DNA from: Fictibacillus marinisediminis
GTDB lineage: Bacteria; Bacillota; Bacilli; Bacillales; Fictibacillaceae
Assembly: GCF_023149135.1 (NCBI RefSeq)
Contig: NZ_JAIWJX010000002.1
Coordinates: 2,852,001-2,916,000 of the forward strand
DNA length: 64,000 nucleotides
Reading direction: 5' to 3'
Shown piece after piece: positions 32,316-41,185 of the stretch. Made by a program: the position numbers and the translations under genes. The stretch's first letter is position 1, and each line of letters begins with the position of its first letter. The notes below the pieces were generated by a model. That model worked only from the letters and a program-made list of their open reading frames with translations. It ran no database searches and was not told the DNA's origin.

Positions 32316-34352
32316 TTATTTGATAGTAATAATATCTTCTTCACCTTTAGACACGTTTCCTGTTTTTTCAAGGTGAATGCTTTCTCCTTCAGCAAGGTTC
32401 GTAAACACGATTGGTGTGATTACTGACGGAGTGTTTTCCTTAACAAATTCAAGATTAACTTTCATTAATACTTGTCCTTGTTCTATGATGTCACCCTCAT
32501 TTACAAACGATTCGAAGCCTTCACCTTTAAGTTTGACCGTATCGATTCCAAAATGGATCAAAATTTCACGGCCGCCATCAGATTCAATTCCAATCGCATG
32601 CTTCGTCGGGAATACATTGATGATTTTTCCGTTTACCGGTGATACTACCGTTCCATTGGAAGGTTCGACTGCAAAGCCGTCACCCATCATTTTACCTGAA
32701 AAGACTTGGTCAGGCACTTCTGTGATAGGGATGATTTTCCCTTCAAGCGGTGAAACGAAACGCTCAGCTACCGCAGGAGCTGGAACTTCAATTTCTGTTT
32801 TTTGGGTTAATGGCTCTTTTTTAGCCGCTACCACTTTACCGTCCATAATGTCTTTGATCTCGCTCTTGATGGTATCAGAACGTGTACCAAAGATAGCTTG
32901 TATGCTGTTCCCCATTTCAAGAACTCCAGATGCACCTAATTTTTTAAGGCGATCTTTATCGACATTTTTCGCATCATTTACAGCAACACGCAAACGTGTA
33001 ATACATGCATCAAGATCTTTAATGTTCTCTTTTCCGCCTAGTCCTTCAAGGATATTAGCAGCTAAAGACCCTTCGTTGCTCACGCTGACGTTTGTTTCAA
33101 CTTCATCGTCCACCACTTCGCGTCCTGGAGTCTTAAGATCCCATTTACGGATAACGAATCGGAATCCAAAGTAATAAATGACTGCAAAGACTAAACCAAC
33201 TGGAATAACCAGCCACCAAGCAGTACGGTTAGGCAGAACTCCGAAAAGAAGATAGTCAATGACTCCACCAGAGAATGTCATACCGATTTTAACATTTAAC
33301 AGCTGCATTGTCATAAATGACAACCCGGCGAAGATTGCATGAATTCCGAATAGAACTGGAGCAACAAACAAGAATGTAAACTCGATTGGTTCTGTGATTC
33401 CTGTTAGGAAAGAAGTTAATGCAGCAGAACCCATGATACCGGCTACAACTTTTTTGTGCTCAGGACGAGCTTCGTGATACATCGCAAGTGCTGCTGCAGG
33501 CAGACCAAACATCATGAATGGGAATTTACCTGTCATGAAAGTACCTGCTGTTAATGGTGCACCATCTTTAATCTGTGCAAAGAAGATCTTTTGGTCACCT
33601 CGGACAATGTCTCCGGCTTTGTCCGTATACTGTCCAAACTCAAACCAGAATGGAGAGTAGAAGATGTGGTGAAGCCCGAAAGGAATCAATGAGCGCTCGA
33701 TGACACCGAACACAAAGGCTGCCAACGTTCGGTTAGAATCAAGCATAAAGTGTGAGAAGGCATTCAATCCGTTTTGCGCAAACGGCCAAACACCAATCAT
33801 GATGATACCAAGAACCAATGATGAAACCGCTGTAATAATTGGAACAAATCGTTTACCTGCAAAGAATCCTAAGTATGAAGGAAGTTCAATCTTATAGAAC
33901 CGTTTATAAAGATAGGAGGCAAGAATACCAACGATGATACCGCCAAAAACTCCTGTTTGTAGGGTGGGTATACCCAGCACATTTGCAAACTCCGGGTTGT
34001 CTTTGATCATATCAGGCGTAATGCCTTTTAACGTACCCATCGTTACATTCATAATTAAATATCCAATAATGGCAGCAAGTCCTGCTACACCTTCTCCGCC
34101 AGCAAGTCCTACGGCAACACCGACTGCAAAAAGCAAGGACAGGTTAGAAAACACAATATTCCCCGAGTTTTCCATAACGCTTGCAACAAGCTGGAACCAG
34201 CCTGCTTTTAAAGCAGGTAACTTATCGAGCAATGCAGGGTTTTTGAACGCGTTACCAAATGCGAGCAGCAAACCAGCTGCAGGCAGGATGGCTACAGGAA
34301 GCATCAATGCTTTACCTACCCTCTGCAGTACTCCAAAAATACTTTTCCACAC
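32316..34352 (-). CDS. ptsG: PTS glucose transporter, EIICBA
   Basis: Imports and phosphorylates glucose. I start at GTG 34352 (reads [20 protein letters not shown] after the initiator Met), preceded by AAGGAGGAAAG; the longer frame would enter the antiterminator leader. 678 residues: EIIC membrane domain (about ten segments, with [11 protein letters not shown]), EIIB with the phospho-Cys in [14 protein letters not shown], and EIIA with the phospho-His in [15 protein letters not shown] fused C-B-A order is standard for Bacillus PtsG. Confidence 0.97.
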   Translation of the reverse strand: MWKSIFGVLQRVGKALMLPVAILPAAGLLLAFGNAFKNPALLDKLPALKAGWFQLVASVMENSGNIVFSNLSLLFAVGVAVGLAGGEGVAGLAAIIGYLIMNVTMGTLKGITPDMIKDNPEFANVLGIPTLQTGVFGGIIVGILASYLYKRFYKIELPSYLGFFAGKRFVPIITAVSSLVLGIIMIGVWPFAQNGLNAFSHFMLDSNRTLAAFVFGVIERSLIPFGLHHIFYSPFWFEFGQYTDKAGDIVRGDQKIFFAQIKDGAPLTAGTFMTGKFPFMMFGLPAAALAMYHEARPEHKKVVAGIMGSAALTSFLTGITEPIEFTFLFVAPVLFGIHAIFAGLSFMTMQLLNVKIGMTFSGGVIDYLLFGVLPNRTAWWLVIPVGLVFAVIYYFGFRFVIRKWDLKTPGREVVDDEVETNVSVSNEGSLAANILEGLGGKENIKDLDACITRLRVAVNDAKNVDKDRLKKLGASGVLEMGNSIQAIFGTRSDTIKSEIKDIMDGKVVAAKKEPLTQKTEIEVPAPAVAERFVSPLEGKIIPITEVPDQVFSGKMMGDGFAVEPSNGTVVSPVNGKIINVFPTKHAIGIESDGGREILIHFGIDTVKLKGEGFESFVNEGDIIEQGQVLMKVNLEFVKENTPSVITPIVFTNLAEGESIHLEKTGNVSKGEEDIITIK

Positions 34353-34405
34353 GGGACTTTCCTCCTTAAATTTGTTTTTTCTTTGTGCTGGAAGCTGAAT
34401 AAACC

Positions 34406-34503
34406 AAAAAAAGGCATGAGTGACAAAAAAGCGCATACAAAAGCTAATCAGATATAGAATATCCGAATTAAGCCCTTACTACACTTTTTTCTTCACTCAT
34501 GCC
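34406..34503 (-). terminator. Conditional terminator in the ptsG leader
   Basis: GGCATGAGTG and CACTCATGCC (34413-34422 with 34494-34503) form the stem, followed on the minus strand by T7 ahead of ptsG. The loop is about 70 bases. Its 5' arm is shared with the GlcT target. Confidence 0.85.
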
Positions 34504-34526
34504 TGATCGAATCAGTAACACGTAAA
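34493..34526 (-). promoter_or_regulatory. GlcT antiterminator target (RAT) in the ptsG leader
   Basis: On the minus strand ACGTGTTACTGATTCGATCA followed by GGCATGAGTGA, which I recognise as essentially the B. subtilis ptsG RAT. GlcT binding would stabilise this hairpin and block the terminator. A candidate ptsG promoter (TTGCAA with TATACA) lies just upstream, in the end of glcT. Confidence 0.85.
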
Positions 34527-34547
34527 GCAAAAGCACGTTGTATAAAA

Positions 34548-35381
34548 TTAAGTAAGCCTTTGCAAATGCATCGTTAGATACACTGCTTCCGCTTCTGGTA
34601 TCGGTTTATTTAAAGTATTTTGCATTACCTTAATTAACTTCCAAGCAAGATTGTAGCACAAAGGATATTCCTCTTTCAACACCTTTGCTAATTTTTCTTG
34701 CTTATCCACTTGCTCCCCCATCTCCATCCGTTCGATCGTATGGCGCAGATGCCTGACAAGTCTGAGATAGTTGATGCTCTTATGGTCCAGTTTAATGGAG
34801 AGAGATTCCTCAATAATCGCAGCCAGCCTGTTAATCAACCTGGAGTGTTCGTTAATATCGCTTAAACTTTTATTGGTAACCGCACTATGGATATGCAGTG
34901 CAACAAAGCCGATCTCGCCTTCCGGCAGGTGAATGCCGAGCGACTGGTTGATCTGTTCGATCACCTCTTCAGCTACCGTGTATTCTTTTGGGTAAAGGGT
35001 CTGGGTCTCGGAAAGAAAAGGATTTCGAATATCCATTCCCTGCTCCAGCCGCTTAACAGCAAATGCAACATGATCGGTCAGCGCGACATGAATATGTTCA
35101 TTTAGCGTAGTTTGCATTCGTCCCTCTATATGGGTTATCACATCATTCAGCAGTTCGATAAAGGACTCATCAAGAGAATGCACAAGAGTTTTGTACTGCT
35201 CCTGCTCTTTTTCATTGGTTAAAATATAAAGTTTATCAATGGCATCATCCGTTATGACATCGCCAATTTTCTTGCCGAACCCAATTCCCTTTCCGATGAT
35301 AATCAGTTCCTGGCTGGAGGCATTTGATGCAACAACCGCATTATTATTGAGTGTTTTTTGTATATGAAAGGGACCATTCAT
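34548..35381 (-). CDS. glcT: GlcT, antiterminator of the glucose PTS operon (BglG family)
   Basis: 277 residues: an N-terminal RNA-binding CAT domain (IQKTLNNNAVVASNASSQELIIIGKGIGFGKK in two stretches) and two PTS regulation domains with conserved histidines (HVALTDHVAFAV, GFVALHIHSA; LVRHLRHTIERM, VYLTMHLQRL). When glucose is present it is dephosphorylated by EIIB and binds the RAT upstream of ptsG. It is the adjacent upstream gene. Confidence 0.95.
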   Translation of the reverse strand: MNGPFHIQKTLNNNAVVASNASSQELIIIGKGIGFGKKIGDVITDDAIDKLYILTNEKEQEQYKTLVHSLDESFIELLNDVITHIEGRMQTTLNEHIHVALTDHVAFAVKRLEQGMDIRNPFLSETQTLYPKEYTVAEEVIEQINQSLGIHLPEGEIGFVALHIHSAVTNKSLSDINEHSRLINRLAAIIEESLSIKLDHKSINYLRLVRHLRHTIERMEMGEQVDKQEKLAKVLKEEYPLCYNLAWKLIKVMQNTLNKPIPEAEAVYLTMHLQRLT

Positions 35382-35428
35382 CCTTTTTCAATCCTTTCAA
35401 GCAGAAGCCCAAATTTCGCAATGCCTAC

Positions 35429-35457
35429 ATCATAGCCCAAAAAAGGATGTTTATCAA
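35429..35457 (-). promoter_or_regulatory. Sigma-A promoter of glcT
   Basis: TTGATA (35457-35452), a 17-base spacer and TATGAT (35434-35429), about 48 bases upstream of the glcT start. Confidence 0.7.
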
Positions 35458-35540
35458 TTAAGAAAACTACTTATGAAGTTAAGACTTAAAGAGTGAAGCT
35501 ACAAAAGACGGCAGGGGATTTTAATGCACCTTTGAATATA

Positions 35541-35572
35541 AAAAAGAAAACGGCTTTCATGGAAAGCCGTTT
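35541..35572 (-). terminator. gerE terminator
   Basis: AAACGGCTTT/AAAGCCGTTT stem (35548-35557 with 35563-35572), then TTCTTTTTTAT on the minus strand, just past the gerE stop. Confidence 0.88.
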
Positions 35573-35577
35573 CCCGA

Positions 35578-35802
35578 CTAAATTTCTAGTTCTCCAAGCC
35601 TCAGTAATTCTACGACGGCTTGAGATCGCCCTTTTACCCCAAGCTTTTGCATTGTGTTGGAAATATGGTTACGAACGGTCTTCTCGCTGATAAAAAGCTG
35701 TTCTGCGATTTCTTTTGTCGTCTTGTCTTGGACCAATAGTTCAAAAACTTCTCTTTCTCGTTTTGTAAGTAGAGGCTTCGGTCGGTAGTGTTTCTCTTTC
35801 AA
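35578..35802 (-). CDS. gerE: GerE, LuxR-type late mother-cell transcription factor
   Basis: A DNA-binding protein that tunes sigma-K genes for spore coat assembly. I start at TTG 35802, spaced from GGAGGGGTGA, giving 74 residues, the same length as B. subtilis GerE. Almost the whole protein is one HTH domain: LTKREREVFELLVQDKTTKE and ISEKTVRNHISNTMQKLGVK. No receiver domain, as expected. Confidence 0.96.
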   Translation of the reverse strand: MKEKHYRPKPLLTKREREVFELLVQDKTTKEIAEQLFISEKTVRNHISNTMQKLGVKGRSQAVVELLRLGELEI

Positions 35803-35877
35803 TGATTTCACCCCTCCTTGCTAGGGTTTAAAGAACTGCCAATGCACAATTTGCAAATTGGAAGTATTTAGTCAACA

Positions 35878-35905
35878 TATACTATGTTAAGAAGTTTTTA
35901 GGAGT
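35878..35905 (-). promoter_or_regulatory. Candidate sigma-K promoter of gerE
   Basis: AC (35905-35904), a 17-base spacer and CATAGTATA (35886-35878), matching the sigma-K pattern AC-N17-CATANNNTA. gerE is a sigma-K gene in B. subtilis. Confidence 0.6.
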
Positions 35906-36021
35906 GACTTGGTTCAAAGAAAAAGTAATGGTTTTTTGTCCCCTTCTTTCAAAAAATGAAGCCCATTTTTATTCAATTGCCTGGATGGATGCCCCAAAAC
36001 CTGTCCGCTTTTGCCTGAGAA

Positions 36022-36054
36022 ATAAAAAATGGCCTCTTCTGAGTTGAAGAGGCC
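36022..36054 (-). terminator. sdh operon terminator
   Basis: GGCCTCTT/AAGAGGCC stem (36031-36038 with 36047-36054), then ATTTTTTATTT on the minus strand, following the sdhB stop. Confidence 0.88.
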
Positions 36055-36063
36055 TGATTTTCA

Positions 36064-36822
36064 TTAAACTCTGTCGCTTCCGAAAAAGTTCTTGAATGCT
36101 TGGAATGTTGTATCCCTGTTTAGAGCAGCAATCGATGTTGTCAAAGGAATTCCTTTCGGGCATGATTGTACGCAGTTTTGCGAGTTACCGCAAGACGCTA
36201 GCCCGCCGTCAGTCATCAATGCATTTAAACGCTCTTCTTTGTTCATTGCTCCAGTTGGATGCGCATTGAAGAGACGAACCTGAGATAAAGGCGCTGGGCC
36301 AATAAAATCAGATTTGCTGTTAACGTTCGGACATGCTTCAAGACAAACACCGCATGTCATACATTTAGAAAGTTCATATGCCCATTGACGCTTGGTTTCA
36401 GGCATACGAGGTCCTGGACCTAAATCATAGGTACCGTCAATCGGAATCCACGCTTTAACTCTTTTCAAAGCATCAAACATGCGGCTTCTGTCAACAGCCA
36501 AGTCACGGACTACCGGGAAAGTTTTCATTGGTTCCAAGCGGATCGGCTGCTCAAGCTTATCAACAAGAGCTGTACATGATTGACGCGGTTTCCCGTTAAT
36601 AACCATAGAACAGGCTCCGCATACTTCCTCAAGGCAGTTCATTTCCCATGTGATCGGAGTCGTTGTTTCCCCTTTTGCGTTCACAGGATTACGGCGGATC
36701 TCCATCAATGCGGAAATGACGTTCATGTTCGGACGGTATGAAAGCTCGAATTCTTCCTGGTATGGGGCGGATTCAGGACTGTCTTGTCTAGTGATGATAA
36801 ACTTAACTGTTTTTGCGCTCAT
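36064..36822 (-). CDS. sdhB: Succinate dehydrogenase iron-sulfur subunit
   Basis: Passes electrons from SdhA flavin to the membrane quinone site. 252 residues with a plant-type ferredoxin domain (CLEEVCGACSMVINGKPRQSC, 2Fe-2S) and a C-terminal dicluster domain (CMTCGVCLEACPNV and CGNSQNCVQSCPKGIP). The last gene of sdhCAB, two bases after sdhA. Confidence 0.97.
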   Translation of the reverse strand: MSAKTVKFIITRQDSPESAPYQEEFELSYRPNMNVISALMEIRRNPVNAKGETTTPITWEMNCLEEVCGACSMVINGKPRQSCTALVDKLEQPIRLEPMKTFPVVRDLAVDRSRMFDALKRVKAWIPIDGTYDLGPGPRMPETKRQWAYELSKCMTCGVCLEACPNVNSKSDFIGPAPLSQVRLFNAHPTGAMNKEERLNALMTDGGLASCGNSQNCVQSCPKGIPLTTSIAALNRDTTFQAFKNFFGSDRV

Positions 36823-36824
36823 CC

Positions 36825-38588
36825 TTATTTCGCCTCAGCTTTCTTTTTAGAATAATCACGTTTACGCGGCTTGATATATTGAATGTCGACTTCTTCATAA
36901 GAGAAATCAGGACCATTCGTAGCAGCATTAAATGTTGCTTTCGTTGTTTTTAGCCACTCATCATCATTACGGTCCGGGAAGTCTGGTTTGTAGTGCGCTC
37001 CACGGCTTTCGTCACGGTTTAGAGCACCAAGTGTGATAACGCGTCCCAGCTGAAGCATGTGCCATAGCTGGCGAGTGAAAGATGCACCCTGGTTACTCCA
37101 TTTAGATGTATCGTTAATGTTAATCTTCTTGTAACGCTCCATAAGTTCAAGGATCTTATCATCCGTTTGTTTTAACTTGTTGTTATAACGGACAACCGTT
37201 ACATTATCCGTCATCCACTCACCGAGCTCTTTATGAAGTACGTAAGCATTTTCGTTTCCGTCCATGCTCAGGATATTGTCGTATTTTTCTTGTTCTTTGC
37301 GAACCTGATGTTCAAATACAGTGGAGGCAACATCATCAGAAGACTTCTCAAGTCCGCTGACATATGCCGCTGCTGCAGGGCCCGCTTGCATTCCGCCGAA
37401 GATTGCAGATAGAAGGGAATTCGCACCCAAACGGTTTGCACCATGATATTGGTACTCACATTCACCCGCAGCAAAAAGACCAGGAATGTTGGTCATCTGA
37501 TTAAAGTCAACCCACATGCCGCCCATTGAATAGTGGACTGCAGGGAAGATTTTCATTGGAACTTTTCGAGGGTCATCACCCATGAACTTTTCATAGATTT
37601 CTATAATTCCGCCAAGCTTGATATCAAGCTCTTTCGGATCTTTATGTGAAAGGTCAAGATAAACCATGTTTTCGCCGTTGATTCCAAGTTTTTCGTCAAC
37701 ACACACATGGAAAATCTCACGTGTTGCGATATCACGAGGCACAAGGTTACCGTAAGCCGGATATTTTTCTTCAAGGAAGTACCAAGGCTTACCGTCTTTA
37801 TACGTCCATACACGGCCGCCTTCTCCACGTGCGGATTCACTCATTAAACGAAGTTTGTCATCTCCAGGAATCGCTGTCGGATGAATTTGAATAAACTCGC
37901 CGTTAGCGTAATCAACACCTTGCTGATAAAGAGATGCCGCTGCTGCCCCGGTATTGATGACAGAGTTCGTAGATTTACCGAAAATGATTCCAGGTCCTCC
38001 AGTAGCCATAATAACAGCATCCGCTGCAAAGCTGTGGATTTCCATAGATTTCAAGTTTTGTGCTGTGATTCCTCGGCAAACGCCCTCATCATCCACGATA
38101 GCAGATAGGAATTCCCAGTTTTCATACTTTGTAACAAGACCTGCAACTTCATGGCGTCTTACTTGCTCATCCAGCGCATACAAAAGCTGCTGTCCTGTAG
38201 TTGCACCGGCAAATGCGGTACGGTGATGCTGTGTGCCCCCGAAACGGCGGAAGTCCAGCAATCCTTCTGGAGTACGGTTGAACATAACTCCCATACGGTC
38301 CATAAGGTGGATGATTCCTGGAGCCGCTTCACACATCGCTTTAACCGGAGTCTGGTTCGCAAGGAAGTCGCCTCCGTAAATGGAATCGTCAAAATGCACA
38401 TAAGGAGAGTCGCCTTCTCCTTTTGTATTTACAGCCCCGTTAATTCCGCCCTGCGCACAAACAGAGTGAGAGCGCTTAACAGGAACTACTGAAAACAAGT
38501 CAACGTTCATGCCGGCTTCTGCTGCTTTAATGGCAGCCATTAGCCCTGCAAGACCTCCACCGACGATAATAATATTTCCTTTACTCAA
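36825..38588 (-). CDS. sdhA: Succinate dehydrogenase flavoprotein subunit
   Basis: Oxidises succinate to fumarate in the TCA cycle at the inner face of the membrane. 587 residues: Rossmann start IIIVGGGLAGLMAAIKAAEA, the covalent FAD histidine in RSHSVCAQGGINGAVN, HPTAIPGDDKL and the active-site Arg region SARGEGGRVW. The C-terminal tail is lysine-rich. It lies 16 bases after sdhC. Confidence 0.98.
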   Translation of the reverse strand: MSKGNIIIVGGGLAGLMAAIKAAEAGMNVDLFSVVPVKRSHSVCAQGGINGAVNTKGEGDSPYVHFDDSIYGGDFLANQTPVKAMCEAAPGIIHLMDRMGVMFNRTPEGLLDFRRFGGTQHHRTAFAGATTGQQLLYALDEQVRRHEVAGLVTKYENWEFLSAIVDDEGVCRGITAQNLKSMEIHSFAADAVIMATGGPGIIFGKSTNSVINTGAAAASLYQQGVDYANGEFIQIHPTAIPGDDKLRLMSESARGEGGRVWTYKDGKPWYFLEEKYPAYGNLVPRDIATREIFHVCVDEKLGINGENMVYLDLSHKDPKELDIKLGGIIEIYEKFMGDDPRKVPMKIFPAVHYSMGGMWVDFNQMTNIPGLFAAGECEYQYHGANRLGANSLLSAIFGGMQAGPAAAAYVSGLEKSSDDVASTVFEHQVRKEQEKYDNILSMDGNENAYVLHKELGEWMTDNVTVVRYNNKLKQTDDKILELMERYKKININDTSKWSNQGASFTRQLWHMLQLGRVITLGALNRDESRGAHYKPDFPDRNDDEWLKTTKATFNAATNGPDFSYEEVDIQYIKPRKRDYSKKKAEAK

Positions 38589-38604
38589 GATGGTTCACCC
38601 CTTC

Positions 38605-39213
38605 TTAAATGAATGCAAAAATAGTTCGAACGCTAACGAATGCAAGTGCTAAGAAAACTGCCATCGTTACGTAAGTTGATACTCTCTGTGATCGAGGCGA
38701 AACCGTAAGACCCCAGCTGACAAAAAATGACCATAATCCGTTCGCAAAATGAAAGACTGCGGATAATACCCCAACCAAATAAAAGGCCACCATAAATGGT
38801 GAGCTTAAGATGTCTTGCATCATCGAAAAGTTAACTTCTGCTCCAAATGCTGCTGCAATACGAGTTTCCCAAACATGCCAGGAAACAAAAATTAGCGTAA
38901 TTACGCCAGTTACACGCTGTAAGAGGAACATCCAGTTACGGAAATATCCATAACGGCTTGCGTTGTTTTTAGCCGTGAAGGTAATATAAAGTCCGTAAAT
39001 CGCATGGAAATAAAGAGGAATAAAAATTATAACCGCTTCCAGAACATAACGGAAAGGTAAATGTCCCATAAAATTCGCTGCATTATTAAATGATTCTGCC
39101 CCTCTTGTTGCAAAGTTGTTCACAACAAGATGCTGGAGCAGGAATAAGCCAACCGGGATTACGCCCAGTAAAGAATGTAGTCTTCTCGTGTTAAAATTAC
39201 GACTGCCTGCCAT
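38605..39213 (-). CDS. sdhC: Succinate dehydrogenase cytochrome b558 subunit
   Basis: A membrane anchor carrying two haems and the menaquinone site. 202 residues with five transmembrane helices and histidines placed in them (RRLHSLLGVIPVGLFLLQHL; FVSWHVWETR; FHFANGLWSF). A single anchor (no SdhD) is typical of Bacillus type B enzymes. It is the first gene of the operon. Confidence 0.95.
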   Translation of the reverse strand: MAGSRNFNTRRLHSLLGVIPVGLFLLQHLVVNNFATRGAESFNNAANFMGHLPFRYVLEAVIIFIPLYFHAIYGLYITFTAKNNASRYGYFRNWMFLLQRVTGVITLIFVSWHVWETRIAAAFGAEVNFSMMQDILSSPFMVAFYLVGVLSAVFHFANGLWSFFVSWGLTVSPRSQRVSTYVTMAVFLALAFVSVRTIFAFI

Positions 39214-39345
39214 ACAATTTGCCCCTTTCTAAGTTCCCTATGTCTTTTTCTGAAACCATTGGTTTCTCTCCATTCCGTTTAAGCGTTTCCTCTCCGCTTG
39301 CAGTAAATAAGATGAACGTTAAAGCGTTAACTAATAACATGTTTC

Positions 39346-39374
39346 ATTTTACTCCCATCGTTTGACACCGTCAA
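39346..39374 (-). promoter_or_regulatory. Sigma-A promoter of sdhCAB
   Basis: TTGACG (39374-39369), a 17-base spacer and TAAAAT (39351-39346). The leader of about 125 bases to sdhC holds a small GAAACC/GGTTTC hairpin (39252-39267) and no gene. Confidence 0.75.
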
Positions 39375-39528
39375 GAAACCGGTAACATAAAAAGTTCAAA
39401 AATCTGTTGATTTTCCTAACTTTTTTCAAAGCAGACCCTCACTTAAATTTCGACAAATGTATGACTTTTTATAGAGATATTATTTTATTCAAGCTATAAT
39501 GGAACAAGTAGAAAGCGGGGAGATCTAT

Positions 39529-40014
39529 ATGGAACAACATGAGGACGTCCATCACAACGAAGAAGAAACAACCGAGAAGGACAGTAAGCCTGCTGCAGGA
39601 GTTCCTGTATTCGCATATGAGCTGCTGAAAAACATTCTGATCCCGGATCTGCTGGGAAAAGAAGAACGGAACATCCTATATTGGGCAGGAAGAAACCTGG
39701 CAAGGAAATTCCCATTGGGTTCCACTGAAGAAATTGTTCATTTTTTCTCGGAAGCCGGCTGGGGCAATCTGATCATCGCTGAAATAAATAAGAACGAGAT
39801 GGTACTCGAACTGTCTTCCTCTCTTATCAACAAACGATTCGATTTGCAGGATAATCCTACATTCGGTCTCGAAGCTGGATTTATCGCAGAGCAAATCCAA
39901 AATCAAAGAAAATGTGTTACAGAAACCTATGAAACTGTGAAACGAAAGAACAAAATTCAATTTACCGTCCAATGGGACCGGAAAGACGAAACCGCAGGCT
40001 CACAAGGAGCTTGA
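39529..40014 (+). CDS. yslB: YslB, DUF2507 protein
   Basis: 161 residues from the ATG at 39529, which follows GGGGAG; the in-frame ATG at 39499 lies in the likely -10 (TATAAT 39495-39500). A charged, disordered start (EQHEDVHHNEEETTEKD) precedes a compact domain (FAYELLKNILIPDLLG; ILYWAGRNLARKFPLG; LEAGFIAEQIQNQR), which resembles V4R-like small-molecule-binding folds. The function is unknown. It diverges from sdhC, as in B. subtilis. Confidence 0.85.
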   Translation: MEQHEDVHHNEEETTEKDSKPAAGVPVFAYELLKNILIPDLLGKEERNILYWAGRNLARKFPLGSTEEIVHFFSEAGWGNLIIAEINKNEMVLELSSSLINKRFDLQDNPTFGLEAGFIAEQIQNQRKCVTETYETVKRKNKIQFTVQWDRKDETAGSQGA

Positions 40015-40040
40015 AAATAAAAAGAATACTCTTTTCTCTC

Positions 40041-40068
40041 AAAAAACCGGCATATGCCGGTTTTTTTT
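40041..40068 (+). terminator. yslB terminator
   Basis: A perfect palindrome AAAACCGGCATATGCCGGTTTT (40043-40064, 11-bp arms) followed by T-rich sequence. It ends just before the bioB -35. Confidence 0.88.
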
Positions 40069-40071
40069 GCG

Positions 40072-40100
40072 TTGACAATACAAATTAGCTGGCATAATGT
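40072..40100 (+). promoter_or_regulatory. bioB promoter
   Basis: TTGACA (40072-40077); the -10 is CATAAT (40093-40098, 15-base spacer) or TAATGT (17-base spacer). Either -10 overlaps the left arm of the BirA operator. Confidence 0.7.
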
Positions 40101-40128
40101 TAACCTATACATTAAATTAGTTAACATT
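40096..40128 (+). promoter_or_regulatory. BirA operator of bioB
   Basis: A perfect inverted repeat AATGTTAAC-N15-GTTAACATT (40096-40104 and 40120-40128). This matches the Firmicute BirA motif (TTGTTAAC-N15-GTTAACAA type). It covers the -10 and start region, ending two bases before AAGGAGG, so biotin-loaded BirA would block transcription. Confidence 0.9.
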
Positions 40129-40143
40129 AAGGAGGCATACCCT

Positions 40144-41133
40144 ATGAATTGGATGGAACTTGGAAAAGAAGTGATCGAAGGTAAAGAACTGAGCCAGGCA
40201 GAAGCCTTATCCATATTGGAATCAGACGATGACGAGCTGCTTAGCCTGCTGCAAGGTGCGTTTATGATCAGGAAGCATTACTTCGGAAAAAAGGTGAAAC
40301 TGAATAAGATCATCAATACAAAGTCAGGCCTGTGCCCTGAGGATTGCGGATATTGTTCACAGTCTTCAGTTTCCACAGCGCCGATCGAAAAATATGCGAT
40401 GATGGATAAAGACACGATTGTTGAAGGTGCGGAAAAGGCATTTAAACAAAACGTGAGAACCTATTGTATCGTCGCAAGCGGAAGAGGACCTCTGAATCGG
40501 GACTTGAACACTGTCATTGAAGCTGTAAAAGAGATTAAATCCAATTATAATATGAAAATATGCGCATGCCTTGGCATTTTAAATGATAAGCAGGCACAGT
40601 CCCTTAAAGAGGCGGGCGTCGAAAGATATAACCATAATATCAACACATCCGCAGACCACCACAGCCAAATAACAAACTCTCATACATACGAAGACAGAGT
40701 GGCTACTCTGGAAAAGGTAAAAACAGCAGGAATTTCCCCATGTTCAGGCGTGATCGTAGGAATGGGCGAAAGCCGGTCCGACATCATTAAGATGGCAGAA
40801 GCGCTAAGAGAGATCAATGCAGATTCTATCCCTGTTAATTTTTTGCATGCTATACCAGGTACTCCTCTCGAGCATCTTGACGATCTGAACCCCCGTTATT
40901 GTTTAAAAGTGCTCGCCTTGTTCCGTTTTATTAATCCAACGAAAGAGATTCGGATCTCAGGCGGCAGAGAGGTAAATCTCCGCAGCCTTCAGCCGCTGGG
41001 CCTATATGCTGCAAATTCTATTTTCGTAGGCGACTATCTGACCACCGACGGACAAGAAACGACTGCTGACCACCAAATCCTTGAGGATCTCGGATTTGAG
41101 ATCGACTTCTTAAACGAACCTGTACAGGTTTAA
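40144..41133 (+). CDS. bioB: Biotin synthase
   Basis: A radical-SAM enzyme inserting sulfur into dethiobiotin. Start ATG 40144 (MNWMELGKEVIEGKELSQAE) after AAGGAGG; an upstream frame extension crosses the operator and is not translated. 329 residues with CPEDCGYCSQS (4Fe-4S/SAM), YNHNINTS, and ISGGREVNLR near the C-terminus. No other bio gene is adjacent, so the remaining pathway must be elsewhere or absent (dethiobiotin uptake). Confidence 0.97.
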   Translation: MNWMELGKEVIEGKELSQAEALSILESDDDELLSLLQGAFMIRKHYFGKKVKLNKIINTKSGLCPEDCGYCSQSSVSTAPIEKYAMMDKDTIVEGAEKAFKQNVRTYCIVASGRGPLNRDLNTVIEAVKEIKSNYNMKICACLGILNDKQAQSLKEAGVERYNHNINTSADHHSQITNSHTYEDRVATLEKVKTAGISPCSGVIVGMGESRSDIIKMAEALREINADSIPVNFLHAIPGTPLEHLDDLNPRYCLKVLALFRFINPTKEIRISGGREVNLRSLQPLGLYAANSIFVGDYLTTDGQETTADHQILEDLGFEIDFLNEPVQV

Positions 41134-41152
41134 TCCTTTTTTCCTTTTACAA

Positions 41153-41180
41153 AAAATCCGGGCAGCTTCGCCCGGCTTTT
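41153..41180. terminator. Bidirectional terminator between bioB and lysC
   Basis: CCGGGC (41158-41163) with GCCCGG (41170-41175), flanked by A6 on the left and CTTTTTC on the right, serving both convergent genes. Confidence 0.85.
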
Positions 41181-41185
41181 TCTTA

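Noticed and set aside
32377..33174. 265-codon plus-strand frame opposite ptsG
   Set aside because: Serine/threonine-rich shadow of a confident gene; no ribosome site.
39252..39300. cre-like sequences in the sdhC leader
   Set aside because: GTTTAAGCGTTTCC and GTTAAAGCGTTAAC lack the TG/CA ends needed for a convincing CcpA site.
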